From contig JBBDYG010000125.1 of the NCBI GenBank assembly GCA_040901765.1, positions 1-59,827 of the forward strand: a stretch of DNA of 59,827 bases, read 5' to 3'. Source of the stretch: JBBDYG01 sp040901765. Lineage in GTDB: Bacteria > Planctomycetota > Planctomycetia > Pirellulales > Lacipirellulaceae. The stretch's first letter is position 1. Each line of letters starts with the position of its first letter. A program made the translations under genes and the position numbers. The notes under the pieces were generated by a model, which was not told the DNA's origin, did no database searches, and saw nothing but the letters and a program-made list of their open reading frames with translations. This document shows positions 1 through 8,800 of this stretch, one piece after another.

Positions 1-163
1 CGCGGTAGGAATGCAGCAGTTGTGTAGAACAACGAGGGCGATGCCCCAGGCTACGGTGATCATGGCCTTCGGCCAACTGGTAGATTAATTCGCGGCCTTT
101 CGAGTCCAGTCCATTACGAACTGAACTACCGAGTTTATTCTTGAATCATTCCGAGCGGAACGC
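1..163. other. Left edge, no gene seen
   Basis: No coding region is supported here. A short perfect hairpin with arms TGGCC/GGCCA (about 63-75) and another with arms GAGCG/CGCTC at the thiolase stop codon (153-165) are visible. Neither is followed by a T run in the direction of a neighbouring gene, so no terminator is called. Confidence 0.4.
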
Positions 164-1336
164 TCAAACTCGCTCGATGACCATCGCGACCGCATTACCG
201 CCGCCCAGGCACAGCGCCGCAAGCCCGGTTTGACGATCGTGCGCGACAAGTGCATGAATCAGCGTGGTCAGAACTCTTGCTCCGCTGGCACCGATCGGAT
301 GACCCAGGGCGATTGCTCCCCCGTGGACATTGACCTTCTCGGGCGGAAGCTCCAGCCGGTTCATGCAGGCCAACATTTGGACCGCGAATGCCTCGTTCAG
401 TTCGTAAAGATCGATATCCCTGGGCGTGCGACCGCATTGGGCAAGTACTTTCTGAATCGCGGACACGGGTGCCGTGAACAACTCGCTCGGCTCAGAGCCA
501 GATGTGGCATACGCGATGATTCGAGCAAGCGGCTTCAATCCATTTGCCTTTGCGAAACGTTCCGAAGCCACGGCCACCGCCGCTGCGCCGTCGCTGATCA
601 TGGACGAGTTGCCCGCCGTGACGGTTCCGTCCGTTGCGAAAGTCGGCGACAAAGAGTTTAGGACTTCCACCGATGTATCCGGACGCGGGCCTTCGTCCTT
701 GCTCACTGTCGTCGTACTCTCACGAGCCTGCACCATGACAGGAACGATCTCCCGCGCGAACGCGCCGCTGGCGGCGGCGGAAACCGCGCGGCGGTGACTT
801 TCGGCAGCGTATTGGTCTTGCTCCCGACGTCCGATGCCATCGGACCGCGCCAATCGTTCCGCGAGAGTGCCCATCGATTCGCCCGACAACGCGCACTGAA
901 GGCCGTCTCGCAGCATCGTGTCGTACAGCGTGCGGTCTCCCAACCTTGCGCCTCCGCGAGGCAGCACGTAGGGCGCTTGACTCATCGATTCCATGCCGCC
1001 CGCGACGAGAGCTTCCTCGTCGCCGCAACGTATGGCCTGGGCCGCCAGCATGACCGATTTCAACCCCGAGCCACACACCTTGTTGATTGTCAGTGCGGCA
1101 ACGCTGGCTGATAAGCCTGCCCTTAGTGCGGCTTGCCGAGCCGGCGCTTGGCCTATACCCGCGCCGAGCACATTTCCCATGATGACTTCGGAAACGTGGC
1201 TCAAAGGCAAGCCGGCCCGCGATAGGCTTTCCCGAATCGCGAATGCACCGAGTTCCGGAGCGGGGACGTGGGACAGCGCTCCGCCGAATTTCCCTATCGG
1301 CGTGCGGCAGGCGGACAGTATGACCGGCATTTCCAT
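164..1336 (-). CDS. Thiolase (acetyl-CoA acetyltransferase family)
   Basis: A 390-residue cytoplasmic thiolase that would either cleave 3-ketoacyl-CoA with CoA or condense two acetyl-CoA. The length is normal for the family. The nucleophile cysteine lies in NKVCGSGLKS (C88). The second catalytic block GHPIGASGAR and the C-terminal CLGGGNA, which carries the acid/base cysteine, are both present. The start is the ATG at 1336; an in-frame ATG two codons later is the only close alternative. It stands on the opposite strand to the acyl-CoA synthetase and SDR downstream and is separated from them by a 0.5-kb repeat-rich gap. The context of ligase, dehydrogenases and hydratase suggests a degradative role as the final thiolysis step. 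Family assignment is firm; substrate length is unknown. Confidence 0.95.
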   Translation of the reverse strand: MEMPVILSACRTPIGKFGGALSHVPAPELGAFAIRESLSRAGLPLSHVSEVIMGNVLGAGIGQAPARQAALRAGLSASVAALTINKVCGSGLKSVMLAAQAIRCGDEEALVAGGMESMSQAPYVLPRGGARLGDRTLYDTMLRDGLQCALSGESMGTLAERLARSDGIGRREQDQYAAESHRRAVSAAASGAFAREIVPVMVQARESTTTVSKDEGPRPDTSVEVLNSLSPTFATDGTVTAGNSSMISDGAAAVAVASERFAKANGLKPLARIIAYATSGSEPSELFTAPVSAIQKVLAQCGRTPRDIDLYELNEAFAVQMLACMNRLELPPEKVNVHGGAIALGHPIGASGARVLTTLIHALVAHDRQTGLAALCLGGGNAVAMVIERV

Positions 1337-1540
1337 TTCAATACTCCACCAGATGATACACCCGGTTACCGTTGCACTCAGAGCAAGCCCGATGAATTAT
1401 ACGGGAGATTCGATCCGACAACTTAGGGGCGACCGATGAATAACTGTCCGATTTTTGGGGTAGGTTGAAGGACATAGGTGTGCTTTGCAGCTTCGGCTCG
1501 CTGATGAACACTTCGTACCGCAAAGCGGTTACGCCCTCCA

Positions 1541-1576
1541 GCCCAGGGTTGATCGCCTTAGCGATCTACCCTGGGT
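1541..1576. repeat. Palindromic repeat, copy A
   Basis: Outer arms CCCAGGG (1542-1548) and CCCTGGG (1569-1575) enclose an inner hairpin GATCGC/GCGATC. Its reverse complement aligns without gaps to the unit at 1674-1709. The inner stem differs at two base pairs, and both strands change together so that pairing is kept. Confidence 0.75.
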
Positions 1577-1598
1577 CAACGCCAGACATCAGAGTATC

Positions 1599-1652
1599 TA
1601 CCCCAACGGGGTTGCGCCGTCGGCGCGCTTGGGACGGAACCCCGTTGGGGTA
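1599..1652. repeat. Perfect 15-bp inverted repeat
   Basis: The arms TACCCCAACGGGGTT (1599-1613) and AACCCCGTTGGGGTA (1638-1652) are exact reverse complements around a 24-base GC-rich loop. Each arm is itself a small palindrome (CCCC AAC GGGG). It lies between two copies of a second palindromic family, so the three together form a compound structure. Confidence 0.8.
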
Positions 1653-1673
1653 CAGGAAACAATTTCCGCGACC

Positions 1674-1709
1674 ACCCAGGGTAGTCCGCTACGGCGGACA
1701 ACCCTGGGC
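1674..1709. repeat. Palindromic repeat, copy B
   Basis: Outer arms CCCAGGG (1675-1681) and CCCTGGG (1702-1708) enclose an inner stem GTCCGC/GCGGAC (1684-1689 with 1694-1699). It is an inverted copy of the unit at 1541-1576. A more diverged relative lies at 16451-16500. Confidence 0.75.
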
Positions 1710-1869
1710 TGAAGACGTAACGCCTTCGGCGTAAAGCACGACGAGAGAAGTAAGCTATAAAACCGGAAGTAATCCCTCGGACAACTTTCAAGATTCTCAA
1801 GGGTGAGGATAACGCTTATAATGGTGCGATGCACTGTGGCGAAGAGTAATGCCGTTCGGAGAGCACGAG

Positions 1870-3549
1870 ATGGCGAGCAAACCATGGGTGGACGGGCTTA
1901 CGATTGGCGAGGTTCTCTCGCACACAGCCGAGCGCTTCCCGGAGAAAGAGGCGATCGTCTTTTGTCAGCCGAACGTGCGAATGAACTGGCGCGAGGTCGA
2001 GCGCGAGGTCGATCGCATCGCCCTCGGCCTCATCGAACTGGGGTACCGCCACGGCGACCACTTTGGAGTCTGGGCGTCGAATTGGCCTGAATGGGTGCTG
2101 CTTCAGTTTGCGACCGCGCGAATCGGGGTGGTTCTGGTCACGATTAATCCCTCGTACCGGCCGGCGGAACTCGCTTACGCCCTCGCTCAATCGGACGTAC
2201 GCGGGCTAGCACTCATTGAGCAATTTCGATCGTCGAACTACGACGCAATTCTTGAAGAAGTGTGGCCGGGCCTCGCATCTGCCCAGTGTGGGAATTTGCG
2301 TAGCGAACAGTTTCCCAAGCTCCGGCACTTGATTCGGATGCGCGGCAGCGACCATCAAGCCATGCTCAGTTGGGACGCCTTCGTACGACCCGAATTTTCA
2401 TCGAAGAATCGCGACACCTTGCGAGCCGCCGCCGCGGCTGCGCAGCCGAACGACCCCATTAACTTGCAGTATACGTCTGGAACGACGGGCAATCCCAAGG
2501 GCGCATTGCTCACACATCGCAATCTGCTGCTCAATGCGTACCACGCAGGCCAGGGCCAGCGTTTAGACGAGACGGACCGCATCGGCATCCCGGTGCCGCT
2601 TTACCATTGCTTTGGCTGCGTCCTTGGAACGCTGTGCGCAACCGTTTGGGGCTCGACGATGGTCTTCCCGCATGAGTGCTTCCTTGCAGTTCCGACGCTG
2701 GACGCAATCGAGTCGGAAAAATGCACGGCCGTTTATGGTGTGCCGACGATGTTTATCGCCATGCTCGAACAGCCCGACTTTGCGACGCGCGACACGTCGT
2801 CGCTGCGTACCGGCATTATGGCCGGCAGTCCGTGCCCGATTGAGCTGATGAAACGGGTCACCACGGAAATGGGCGCACGAGAGATCACCATCGCGTACGG
2901 CCAGACGGAAGCTTCGCCACTGATCACAATGACCCGCACCGACGATCCGCTGGAAAAGCGCGTCGGCACTGTGGGACAAGTCCTCCCGGGCGTTGAAGCG
3001 AAGGTCGTCGATCCTGCCACAGGTGAATTGACGGCGGATGGAGTTTCGGGAGAGCTTTGTACCCGCGGTCACAATGTCATGCTCGAGTACTACCACCAGC
3101 CCGAGCAGACCGCGGCCGCGATTGACGACGACGGTTGGCTGCATACCGGCGATCTAGCCGTGCGGCAGCCGGACGGCTACTTCCGCATCACGGGCCGCAT
3201 GAAGGACACGATCATTCGCGGCGGCGAGAACATCTCCCCGCGCGAAATCGAAGAACTCTTGTATCAGCATCCGGCGGTCGAGGAAGTTCAGGTTCTCGGC
3301 GTGCCCGATTTGCGATTCGGAGAAGAAGTTCTGGCTTGCATCCGGAAACGATCGGAGCCTGCGGTAACCGAAGATGAGATTCGGGAGTTCTGCCGATCGC
3401 GGCTCGCGCACTTCAAAACGCCACGCCATGTGTGGTTCATGGAAGCCTTTCCGACGACGGTCACCGGCAAGGTGCAAAAGTTTCGGCTGCGCGATCTTGC
3501 AATCGAACAATTCCAACTGCAGGACGCAGCGGCGGTTCAAACCGCCTGA
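1870..3549 (+). CDS. AMP-binding acyl-CoA synthetase
   Basis: A 559-residue ligase of the ANL superfamily that would activate a carboxylic acid to its CoA thioester through an acyl-adenylate. The ATP-binding signature YTSGTTGNPKGALLTH is intact. Later motifs GYFRITGRMKDTIIRGGENI (hinge/A8 region) and the C-terminal lysine context TVTGKVQKFRLR are also present, so the protein is full length. The ATG at 1870 is preceded by GGAGAG seven bases upstream and is preferred. An in-frame ATG at 1849 would add seven residues. It is followed 14 bases later by an SDR gene, so the two are probably co-transcribed. It would feed the beta-oxidation-like enzymes on the other strand. Medium- or branched-chain substrates are likely from context but not shown by sequence. 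Confidence 0.95.
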   Translation: MASKPWVDGLTIGEVLSHTAERFPEKEAIVFCQPNVRMNWREVEREVDRIALGLIELGYRHGDHFGVWASNWPEWVLLQFATARIGVVLVTINPSYRPAELAYALAQSDVRGLALIEQFRSSNYDAILEEVWPGLASAQCGNLRSEQFPKLRHLIRMRGSDHQAMLSWDAFVRPEFSSKNRDTLRAAAAAAQPNDPINLQYTSGTTGNPKGALLTHRNLLLNAYHAGQGQRLDETDRIGIPVPLYHCFGCVLGTLCATVWGSTMVFPHECFLAVPTLDAIESEKCTAVYGVPTMFIAMLEQPDFATRDTSSLRTGIMAGSPCPIELMKRVTTEMGAREITIAYGQTEASPLITMTRTDDPLEKRVGTVGQVLPGVEAKVVDPATGELTADGVSGELCTRGHNVMLEYYHQPEQTAAAIDDDGWLHTGDLAVRQPDGYFRITGRMKDTIIRGGENISPREIEELLYQHPAVEEVQVLGVPDLRFGEEVLACIRKRSEPAVTEDEIREFCRSRLAHFKTPRHVWFMEAFPTTVTGKVQKFRLRDLAIEQFQLQDAAAVQTA

Positions 3550-3563
3550 TCGAGGACGGTTCC

Positions 3564-4322
3564 ATGAAGATTGCCGGATCGACCGTTATCATTTTCGGAG
3601 GAAGCTCCGGATTAGGCGCGGCCAGTCAAGAATTGCTACGTTTGCTCGGGGCAAACGTTTTGGTGGCCGATCTCCAGCCTCTGGTCACCGGCGAAAACAC
3701 CGGCTCGGAGATTGCGTTCGTCGCGACCGACGTGACGGATGAGAGCTCCGTCGTGGCGGCGCTCGCTGAAGTTCGTGCGCGATTCGGCGCGGTGCGGGCC
3801 GTGGTTACCTGTGCGGGAATTGGTCATGGCGAGCGAATCATTGGGCCGAACAACCGACACCGCCTCGATTTATTCCAGCGTGTGATTGATATCAATCTGG
3901 TCGGCACCTTCAACGTACTGCGACTGGCCGCCGAGGCGATGCAGAGCAACGAGCCGGACGACGAAGGCGAACGCGGCGTCATCGTGCTGACGTCGTCGAT
4001 CGCCGCCTTTGAAGGTCAAATCGGACAGGCCGCGTACGCCGCCTCGAAAGCGGGTGTCGCGGCGCTCGCGTTGCCGGCCGCCCGCGAGTTGGGGCAATTC
4101 GGAATTCGAGTCGTCGCGATTGCGCCGGGCGTATTCGAGACGCCCATGATGCAACAAGTTCCGGAGAAATATCGGCAGTCACTCGAATCGCAAACGCCCT
4201 TCCCCCGCCGTTTAGGCCGACCGGCCGAGTTCGCGGCGCTGGTGGCACACGTGCTCGAGAATTCGATGCTGAACGGGGAAGTGATCCGCCTCGACGGGGG
4301 ACTGAGAATGTCCGCCCGGTAA
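3564..4322 (+). CDS. Short-chain dehydrogenase, 3-hydroxyacyl-CoA type
   Basis: A 252-residue SDR. The N-terminal cofactor motif GGSSGLGAA, the catalytic serine (LTSSIAAF) and the YAASK pair are all present. The C-terminal phrase VIRLDGGLRM and the overall layout resemble type-2 (HSD10-like) 3-hydroxyacyl-CoA dehydrogenases, which oxidise 3-hydroxyacyl-CoA with NAD. The open frame extends upstream inside the synthetase gene, but the ATG at 3564 has GAGGA 8 bases upstream and begins directly with the Rossmann beta strand, so it is chosen. It lies 14 bases after the acyl-CoA synthetase, which fits one operon. The specific substrate is inferred only from neighbours. Confidence 0.92.
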   Translation: MKIAGSTVIIFGGSSGLGAASQELLRLLGANVLVADLQPLVTGENTGSEIAFVATDVTDESSVVAALAEVRARFGAVRAVVTCAGIGHGERIIGPNNRHRLDLFQRVIDINLVGTFNVLRLAAEAMQSNEPDDEGERGVIVLTSSIAAFEGQIGQAAYAASKAGVAALALPAARELGQFGIRVVAIAPGVFETPMMQQVPEKYRQSLESQTPFPRRLGRPAEFAALVAHVLENSMLNGEVIRLDGGLRMSAR

Positions 4323-4349
4323 TGAAATCAGTGCTACCGCGATATCCGC

Positions 4350-6107
4350 CTACTCGAAAGCCCGTATCAGTTCGTCGTCGTTATCGTTGCATTTCCGCAA
4401 AAGCTGGCGGATGCGGCGCGACGATTGTGCGAGAAAGAATTCCGCGGGCTTCGAGGATTCCGATACGTTGCCGGGCGTCTGTAATGCCGCGTCCAACCGA
4501 CTTAGGACGCACGTCGAGGCGTACAGTTCCATTGCGATGTTAGCAATCCGCTCCTGCACGAGTTGCCGTTCGAGAATTTCCTCGCGATGATGGATCAGTT
4601 CCCGCTCGACTTGAAGTGAGAAGCTGCGGATCAGTCGGCTCAGCTCGCGCGCTCGCGGATTGAGCAGCGCGGATTGGACCGGAATTGCGGGCAGCGCCCA
4701 ACGCCGACGAATTCCGCTTCCCGCAAAGCGACCAAGCGTTCCGACCCCGCTCCAAGGCCGGTGCAGCGCGTTCCACACCTTGCGCAAGGCCTCGCCTGGC
4801 TCGCGCATACCCACGAGTCCGATGAACGATGTCAGCACTTCATTCGCGCCTTCGCCAATTTGGTTAATCCGCGCGTCGCGAAGCATGCGTTCGAGCGGCA
4901 GGTCGGTGAAGTACGCCGCGCCGCCGTGAATCTGAAACGCGTCGTTGACGATAGTCCACAGCACCTCGGTGCTGTAGACCTTGATCATCGCCGTTTCAAG
5001 CATGTAATCATCCAGGCCGCGATCGATCAACCCGGCGGTGACGGTAGTCATCGCTTCCATCGCATAGGCGAACGCCGCCATGCGAGCGAGTTTCTTCTGG
5101 ATCAGCTCAAACTCTGCCAGCGTTTGTCCGAATTGGACACGAGAATGCGAATGCTCATTTGCCAACCGCAGGCAGGTCTTTGCCGCGCCGGTGCAACAGG
5201 CGCCAAACGTCGTCCGCCCGAAGTCCAGCACGGTGAGCGCGATCCGCAAGCCTTTGCCTGGTGATCCGAGCACATTCTCAGCAGGCACGCGCATGTTCTC
5301 GAAGGCCAGCCGCGCCGTCGCCGTCCCGCGAATTCCGAGCTTTTCCATTCGCGGTTCGACCACCTGAAAGCCGGGCATGTCGGGTGTGACCAGAAAAGCC
5401 GAAACGGCCGTATCGTCGCGACCCGCCACGGGAGTTCGAGCCATCACGGTCAGGACGTCGGCGATGGCGCCGTTGGTGATGTAACGCTTCTCCCCGTTCA
5501 ATGTATAGTAGGTACCATCGGGCGAGGGCGTGGCCTGCGTTTGCACGTTCGCCGCATCCGACCCGGCCTGCGGTTCCGTCAAGGCAAACGCCGCGAGCTT
5601 GCGTCCGCTCACCAAATCGGGCAACCAGCGCTCCTGTTGCGCAGTGGTGCCGAACAGCAACAGTGCCCTGATCCCGATCGAATGATGCGCATTGACGAAA
5701 ATGGATGTCGCGCTACATCGCGAGCCTAATTCCTCCAGAATCTTACAATAAGCGAGTTGCGAAAATCCCCGCCCGCCGACCGCCTCGGGCGCAGTCATTC
5801 CGAGCACGCCGAGCCGACCCAGGCCGTCGATCACGTGTTGCGGGATGTCGGCTTGGCGATCAATTTCGTCCGGGTCTAAGTGCTCGTCGCAAAACGCACG
5901 AAGCTCGGCCAGCGCCTGCTTCACGCGCGCGGATTCATCGCCTGATAGTTTGGGGTAGGGCAGAACGAGTTCACCAGCGAAACGCCCGTGAAACAGCTCC
6001 TTGGCAAAACTCCGCGCCGGCGACTCCGTGGACAACAGCTCTTCCGCCTGCCGAACTTGCTGTTCGCGCAGTTGGGCCTTGGCCGCCGGATCAAGCGTCG
6101 TACTCAT
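4350..6107 (-). CDS. Acyl-CoA dehydrogenase, long form
   Basis: A 585-residue FAD-dependent acyl-CoA dehydrogenase. At about 200 residues longer than the usual 380-residue bacterial enzyme, it resembles the VLCAD/ACAD9-like group with an extra C-terminal helical domain (about residues 430-585). Recognisable blocks are FALTEPQAGSDAA (substrate/FAD region), KRYITNGAIADVL, and IGEGANEVL, which contains the expected catalytic glutamate. It would introduce the alpha-beta double bond into an acyl-CoA. It is the last gene of a minus-strand run (carboxyltransferase, AtuA-like, hydratase, dehydrogenase) but is separated from the hydratase by a 159-base gap with an inverted repeat. It converges with the SDR gene (27-base gap). 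Confidence 0.94.
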   Translation of the reverse strand: MSTTLDPAAKAQLREQQVRQAEELLSTESPARSFAKELFHGRFAGELVLPYPKLSGDESARVKQALAELRAFCDEHLDPDEIDRQADIPQHVIDGLGRLGVLGMTAPEAVGGRGFSQLAYCKILEELGSRCSATSIFVNAHHSIGIRALLLFGTTAQQERWLPDLVSGRKLAAFALTEPQAGSDAANVQTQATPSPDGTYYTLNGEKRYITNGAIADVLTVMARTPVAGRDDTAVSAFLVTPDMPGFQVVEPRMEKLGIRGTATARLAFENMRVPAENVLGSPGKGLRIALTVLDFGRTTFGACCTGAAKTCLRLANEHSHSRVQFGQTLAEFELIQKKLARMAAFAYAMEAMTTVTAGLIDRGLDDYMLETAMIKVYSTEVLWTIVNDAFQIHGGAAYFTDLPLERMLRDARINQIGEGANEVLTSFIGLVGMREPGEALRKVWNALHRPWSGVGTLGRFAGSGIRRRWALPAIPVQSALLNPRARELSRLIRSFSLQVERELIHHREEILERQLVQERIANIAMELYASTCVLSRLDAALQTPGNVSESSKPAEFFLAQSSRRIRQLLRKCNDNDDELIRAFE

Positions 6108-6172
6108 GCAGATGCTCCGAGTTTTCTCACCACAAAGGGCCTGGCGCGGTTGTAAGGCAGCAAATACAGGAT

Positions 6173-6254
6173 AACAGGAGAAAACAGAGAGAACAGAGGA
6201 AGAAACGAAAGAAATCAGCTATACCGTTCTCTGTTCCCTCTGTTTCCTCCTGTT
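6173..6254. repeat. Purine/pyrimidine inverted repeat
   Basis: Two 26-base arms, 6173-6198 (purine-rich, starting AACAGGAG) and 6229-6254 (pyrimidine-rich, ending CTCCTGTT), pair at 24 of 26 positions around a 30-base loop. It sits in the gap between the hydratase and the acyl-CoA dehydrogenase. It could form a long hairpin in the transcript or be a dispersed repeat; no T run marks it as a terminator. Confidence 0.7.
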
Positions 6255-6266
6255 CAAATTTCTTGT

Positions 6267-7031
6267 CTACCAGTTAGGGCTACGTCGCTCGGCGAACGCA
6301 GCTAGTCCCTCGCGGGCCTCATCGCTGCCACGAGCCTGCGAATGAAAGTCAAGTGCGAGCCGCAGCGCATCGCCTTGCGGTAGCTCACGCGTTTCGAGAA
6401 GCAGTTGCTTCGTAAGTCGTACTGCGTTCGGAGCCGCCATCAAGATCTGGGTCGCGATTGCGTGCGCGACGTCCAGAAGCTCGCCGGGGCGTGCGATGCG
6501 ATCGATCAAACCCATCTGCAGCGCGCGTGGAGCATCGATTTCGTTCGCTAAAATCAACAGCTCGCGCAGACTCGACTCTTGCACTCTTTGCCGCAACACG
6601 GTTGACACCAGCGCCGGCACCAGTCCGCGGCGCACTTCGGGAAAACCGATGCGGAGATCCTCGGTTGCCACCACGAAATCGCAGGCCGCCATCAGGCCCG
6701 CCCCGCCGGCTAGTGCGGCGCCGTGAGCAACGGCAATCGTGACCAGTGGCGAATCGGCCACCGTTCGCAGCATCCTGGCCACGGCTTCGGCGCTTTGCTC
6801 GGCAAAATCAGGTTGAGCCGCTTCGGTTAAGTCCAGCCCCGCGCAAAACACCGGTCCGGCGCCCTGCACGATGACCACGCGGCAGGTGGCGTTCCCTGCC
6901 AGGCGGTCCATCGCCGCGCACAGCGATTCCATCAAAGCGACATGGAGCGCGTTCCGCTTCGCGGGGCGATCGAGCGTCACGATGACCACACCGTCCGCGC
7001 GCTCCTCGAGTTGAATCAACGCTGATTCCAT
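6267..7031 (-). CDS. Enoyl-CoA hydratase/isomerase family protein
   Basis: A 254-residue crotonase-fold protein of standard length. The CoA and oxyanion-hole segments are visible as AKRNALHVALM near the start and HGAALAGGAGLMAACDF in the middle. It would hydrate an enoyl-CoA, or act as a methylglutaconyl/isohexenylglutaconyl-CoA hydratase, given the carboxyltransferase and AtuA-like genes just upstream. The AtuA-like stop is 11 bases before its start, so the two are very likely co-transcribed. The family call is secure; the choice among crotonase substrates is not. Confidence 0.93.
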   Translation of the reverse strand: MESALIQLEERADGVVIVTLDRPAKRNALHVALMESLCAAMDRLAGNATCRVVIVQGAGPVFCAGLDLTEAAQPDFAEQSAEAVARMLRTVADSPLVTIAVAHGAALAGGAGLMAACDFVVATEDLRIGFPEVRRGLVPALVSTVLRQRVQESSLRELLILANEIDAPRALQMGLIDRIARPGELLDVAHAIATQILMAAPNAVRLTKQLLLETRELPQGDALRLALDFHSQARGSDEAREGLAAFAERRSPNW

Positions 7032-7042
7032 TTGCTTTGCCC

Positions 7043-8782
7043 TTACGATGGATTCGACAATGGCATCTGCAACAACCGTTGGCCGAGCGCTTTGCCCTGA
7101 CTATCCAAACGCAGCCGGCTGTCGAGTATGTCGTGGATAATGAAGTTCAATGCGCCGAGATTGGGTAGTTCGTATCGCCGCACGCGGTCAGCCTCCGCGA
7201 TGTCCAGAAACTCCGCGACGCGGGCGGTGGTCAGTTCCTGCCGCAGTCGCTCAAAGTCGCTCGGCTCGCGGGCGATAACACCAATATTGGCATGCCGACC
7301 TTTATCGCCGCTTCGCGCGAGCGCGATATCCGCCAGAGTCAGCGAACGTTTAGCTTCGAACGCCGCGACCGGCTCCGAAGGCCGAGGTTTCATTGGCTCG
7401 CGGAACGGAATACTGCTTTCGGCCGATTGCGAACCGGTGCCGGCGGTTAGGAAGTGAAGCGCATACGGCACAAGCTCCCGTCGAATCAAGCACGGCCAGA
7501 AATCGATGAGCGGACGGACCTTCGGCCGCCCCTCGGCGTAGCCCGTGATGCCAGGCGGCCCGGCAGTAATCAGCGGCATCAGTGCGCGAGCGAACCGGTC
7601 GAGCGATTCGCGCGAGTCGTCGGCCACGGATATGCGGAGTAGCGTTTCTAGCGCATCGTCAGTTCCCCCGATTAGCTCCACCAGCGTCTCCCGAAATTCA
7701 ATGCCGGCCGCTTCCAGTTGCTTCAGCACTACATCCGCGGCGCGTTGGGCCTTACGGGTTGCATTGGTTCCAATAACGGTCAACTGACCCGAGGCGCGAA
7801 ACCCGTTCCGATACGTTGCCCCAACCTTGAGATGATCGGGCGCTGGCCGGCCCTTCGCCCTGCTGACGCGCACGCGATCGAGCGACTCTTCAGCGACGCT
7901 CAACGAAAGGAACGACACCGTCACGTCCGGCGAAAGATACGCGGCGGGGTCGCCGATCTCGTACAGCAACTGCTCCTTGACCGTCGACTCGGTAACGCAA
8001 CCGCCGCTGCCGCGCGGCTTGGTCACGATGCAACTACCGTCCGCCGCGATTTCCGCGATCGGAAATCCAATTCGATCGACATTGGGCACATTCAGCCAAT
8101 CGGTAAAAATGCCGCCGGTGACTTGCGTGCCGCATTCAATCAGATGGCCGGCAACGGTCGCGCCCGCAAGGCGGTCCCAGTCGTTCCAGTTCCAACCGAA
8201 GTGATGCACGCAGGGGCCGACGGTCAGGCTCGGATCGGCAACACGCCCGGTAATCACCAGGTCGGCGCCTTCGGCGAGCGCCGCCGCGATCGATTGCGCC
8301 CCGAGGTACGCATTCGCCGTAATCAGCCGATCGCTAACCGTAGAAACCGGCGCGCCCGTGTCGAGGTTACGCGTCAGCTCCGCATCGGCACCCGCGGTCG
8401 CCATTTCCTGCAGCCGGCCCAGGACATCGTCCCCCGTCACAATCGCGATTTTTCGCTCGGGGCAACCGGCACGTTCCAGCGCTTCCTGACATGCACGACC
8501 ACAAGCCACCGGGTCCAATCCGCCGGCGTTGGTAATCACCCGGCACTTCCCACCCGACCGCCAATACGGCACCAGCGAGGTCACGATGTCCACAAAATCG
8601 CGCGCGTAGCCGATGCGTTCGCCGCGCTCGCGCTGCGACGCGAGAATCGCCATCGAGACTTCCGCCAGGAAGTCGAGCGTCAGGTAGTCGAGTTCCGGTT
8701 CGAGCGCCAACATTTCGGCCGCGGCCTCCAGGCGATCGCCCCAAAACCCGTGGGCGTTTCCGATCCGTACCGCTTGCGGCAT
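7043..8782 (-). CDS. AtuA-like DUF1446 protein
   Basis: A 579-residue member of the DUF1446/acyclic terpene utilisation A family. It starts with the typical VRIGNAHGFWGDR and continues with YLTLDFLAE and a GRVADPSLTVGP block. Members are found beside geranyl-CoA or related carboxylase genes; the biochemical role is not established. The final ~100 residues (LADIALARSGDKGRHANIGV onward) form the second conserved AtuA-like region, so both domains are fused here. The start at 8782 has GGAGG just upstream on the minus strand. It is 18 bases downstream of the carboxyltransferase gene and 11 bases upstream of the hydratase, so it is the middle gene of a tight operon. Confidence 0.9.
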   Translation of the reverse strand: MPQAVRIGNAHGFWGDRLEAAAEMLALEPELDYLTLDFLAEVSMAILASQRERGERIGYARDFVDIVTSLVPYWRSGGKCRVITNAGGLDPVACGRACQEALERAGCPERKIAIVTGDDVLGRLQEMATAGADAELTRNLDTGAPVSTVSDRLITANAYLGAQSIAAALAEGADLVITGRVADPSLTVGPCVHHFGWNWNDWDRLAGATVAGHLIECGTQVTGGIFTDWLNVPNVDRIGFPIAEIAADGSCIVTKPRGSGGCVTESTVKEQLLYEIGDPAAYLSPDVTVSFLSLSVAEESLDRVRVSRAKGRPAPDHLKVGATYRNGFRASGQLTVIGTNATRKAQRAADVVLKQLEAAGIEFRETLVELIGGTDDALETLLRISVADDSRESLDRFARALMPLITAGPPGITGYAEGRPKVRPLIDFWPCLIRRELVPYALHFLTAGTGSQSAESSIPFREPMKPRPSEPVAAFEAKRSLTLADIALARSGDKGRHANIGVIAREPSDFERLRQELTTARVAEFLDIAEADRVRRYELPNLGALNFIIHDILDSRLRLDSQGKALGQRLLQMPLSNPS

Positions 8783-8800
8783 GTGAGCCTCCGTCTCGCA

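Larger units (their letters stand above)
1337..1869. other. Intergenic region with palindromic repeats
   Basis: This 533-base divergent gap holds no supported gene. Its centre (1541-1709) is three successive palindromic units, described separately. The outer parts (1337-1500 and 1740-1869) presumably carry the promoters of the thiolase and of the acyl-CoA synthetase, but no promoter can be assigned with confidence. Confidence 0.5.
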
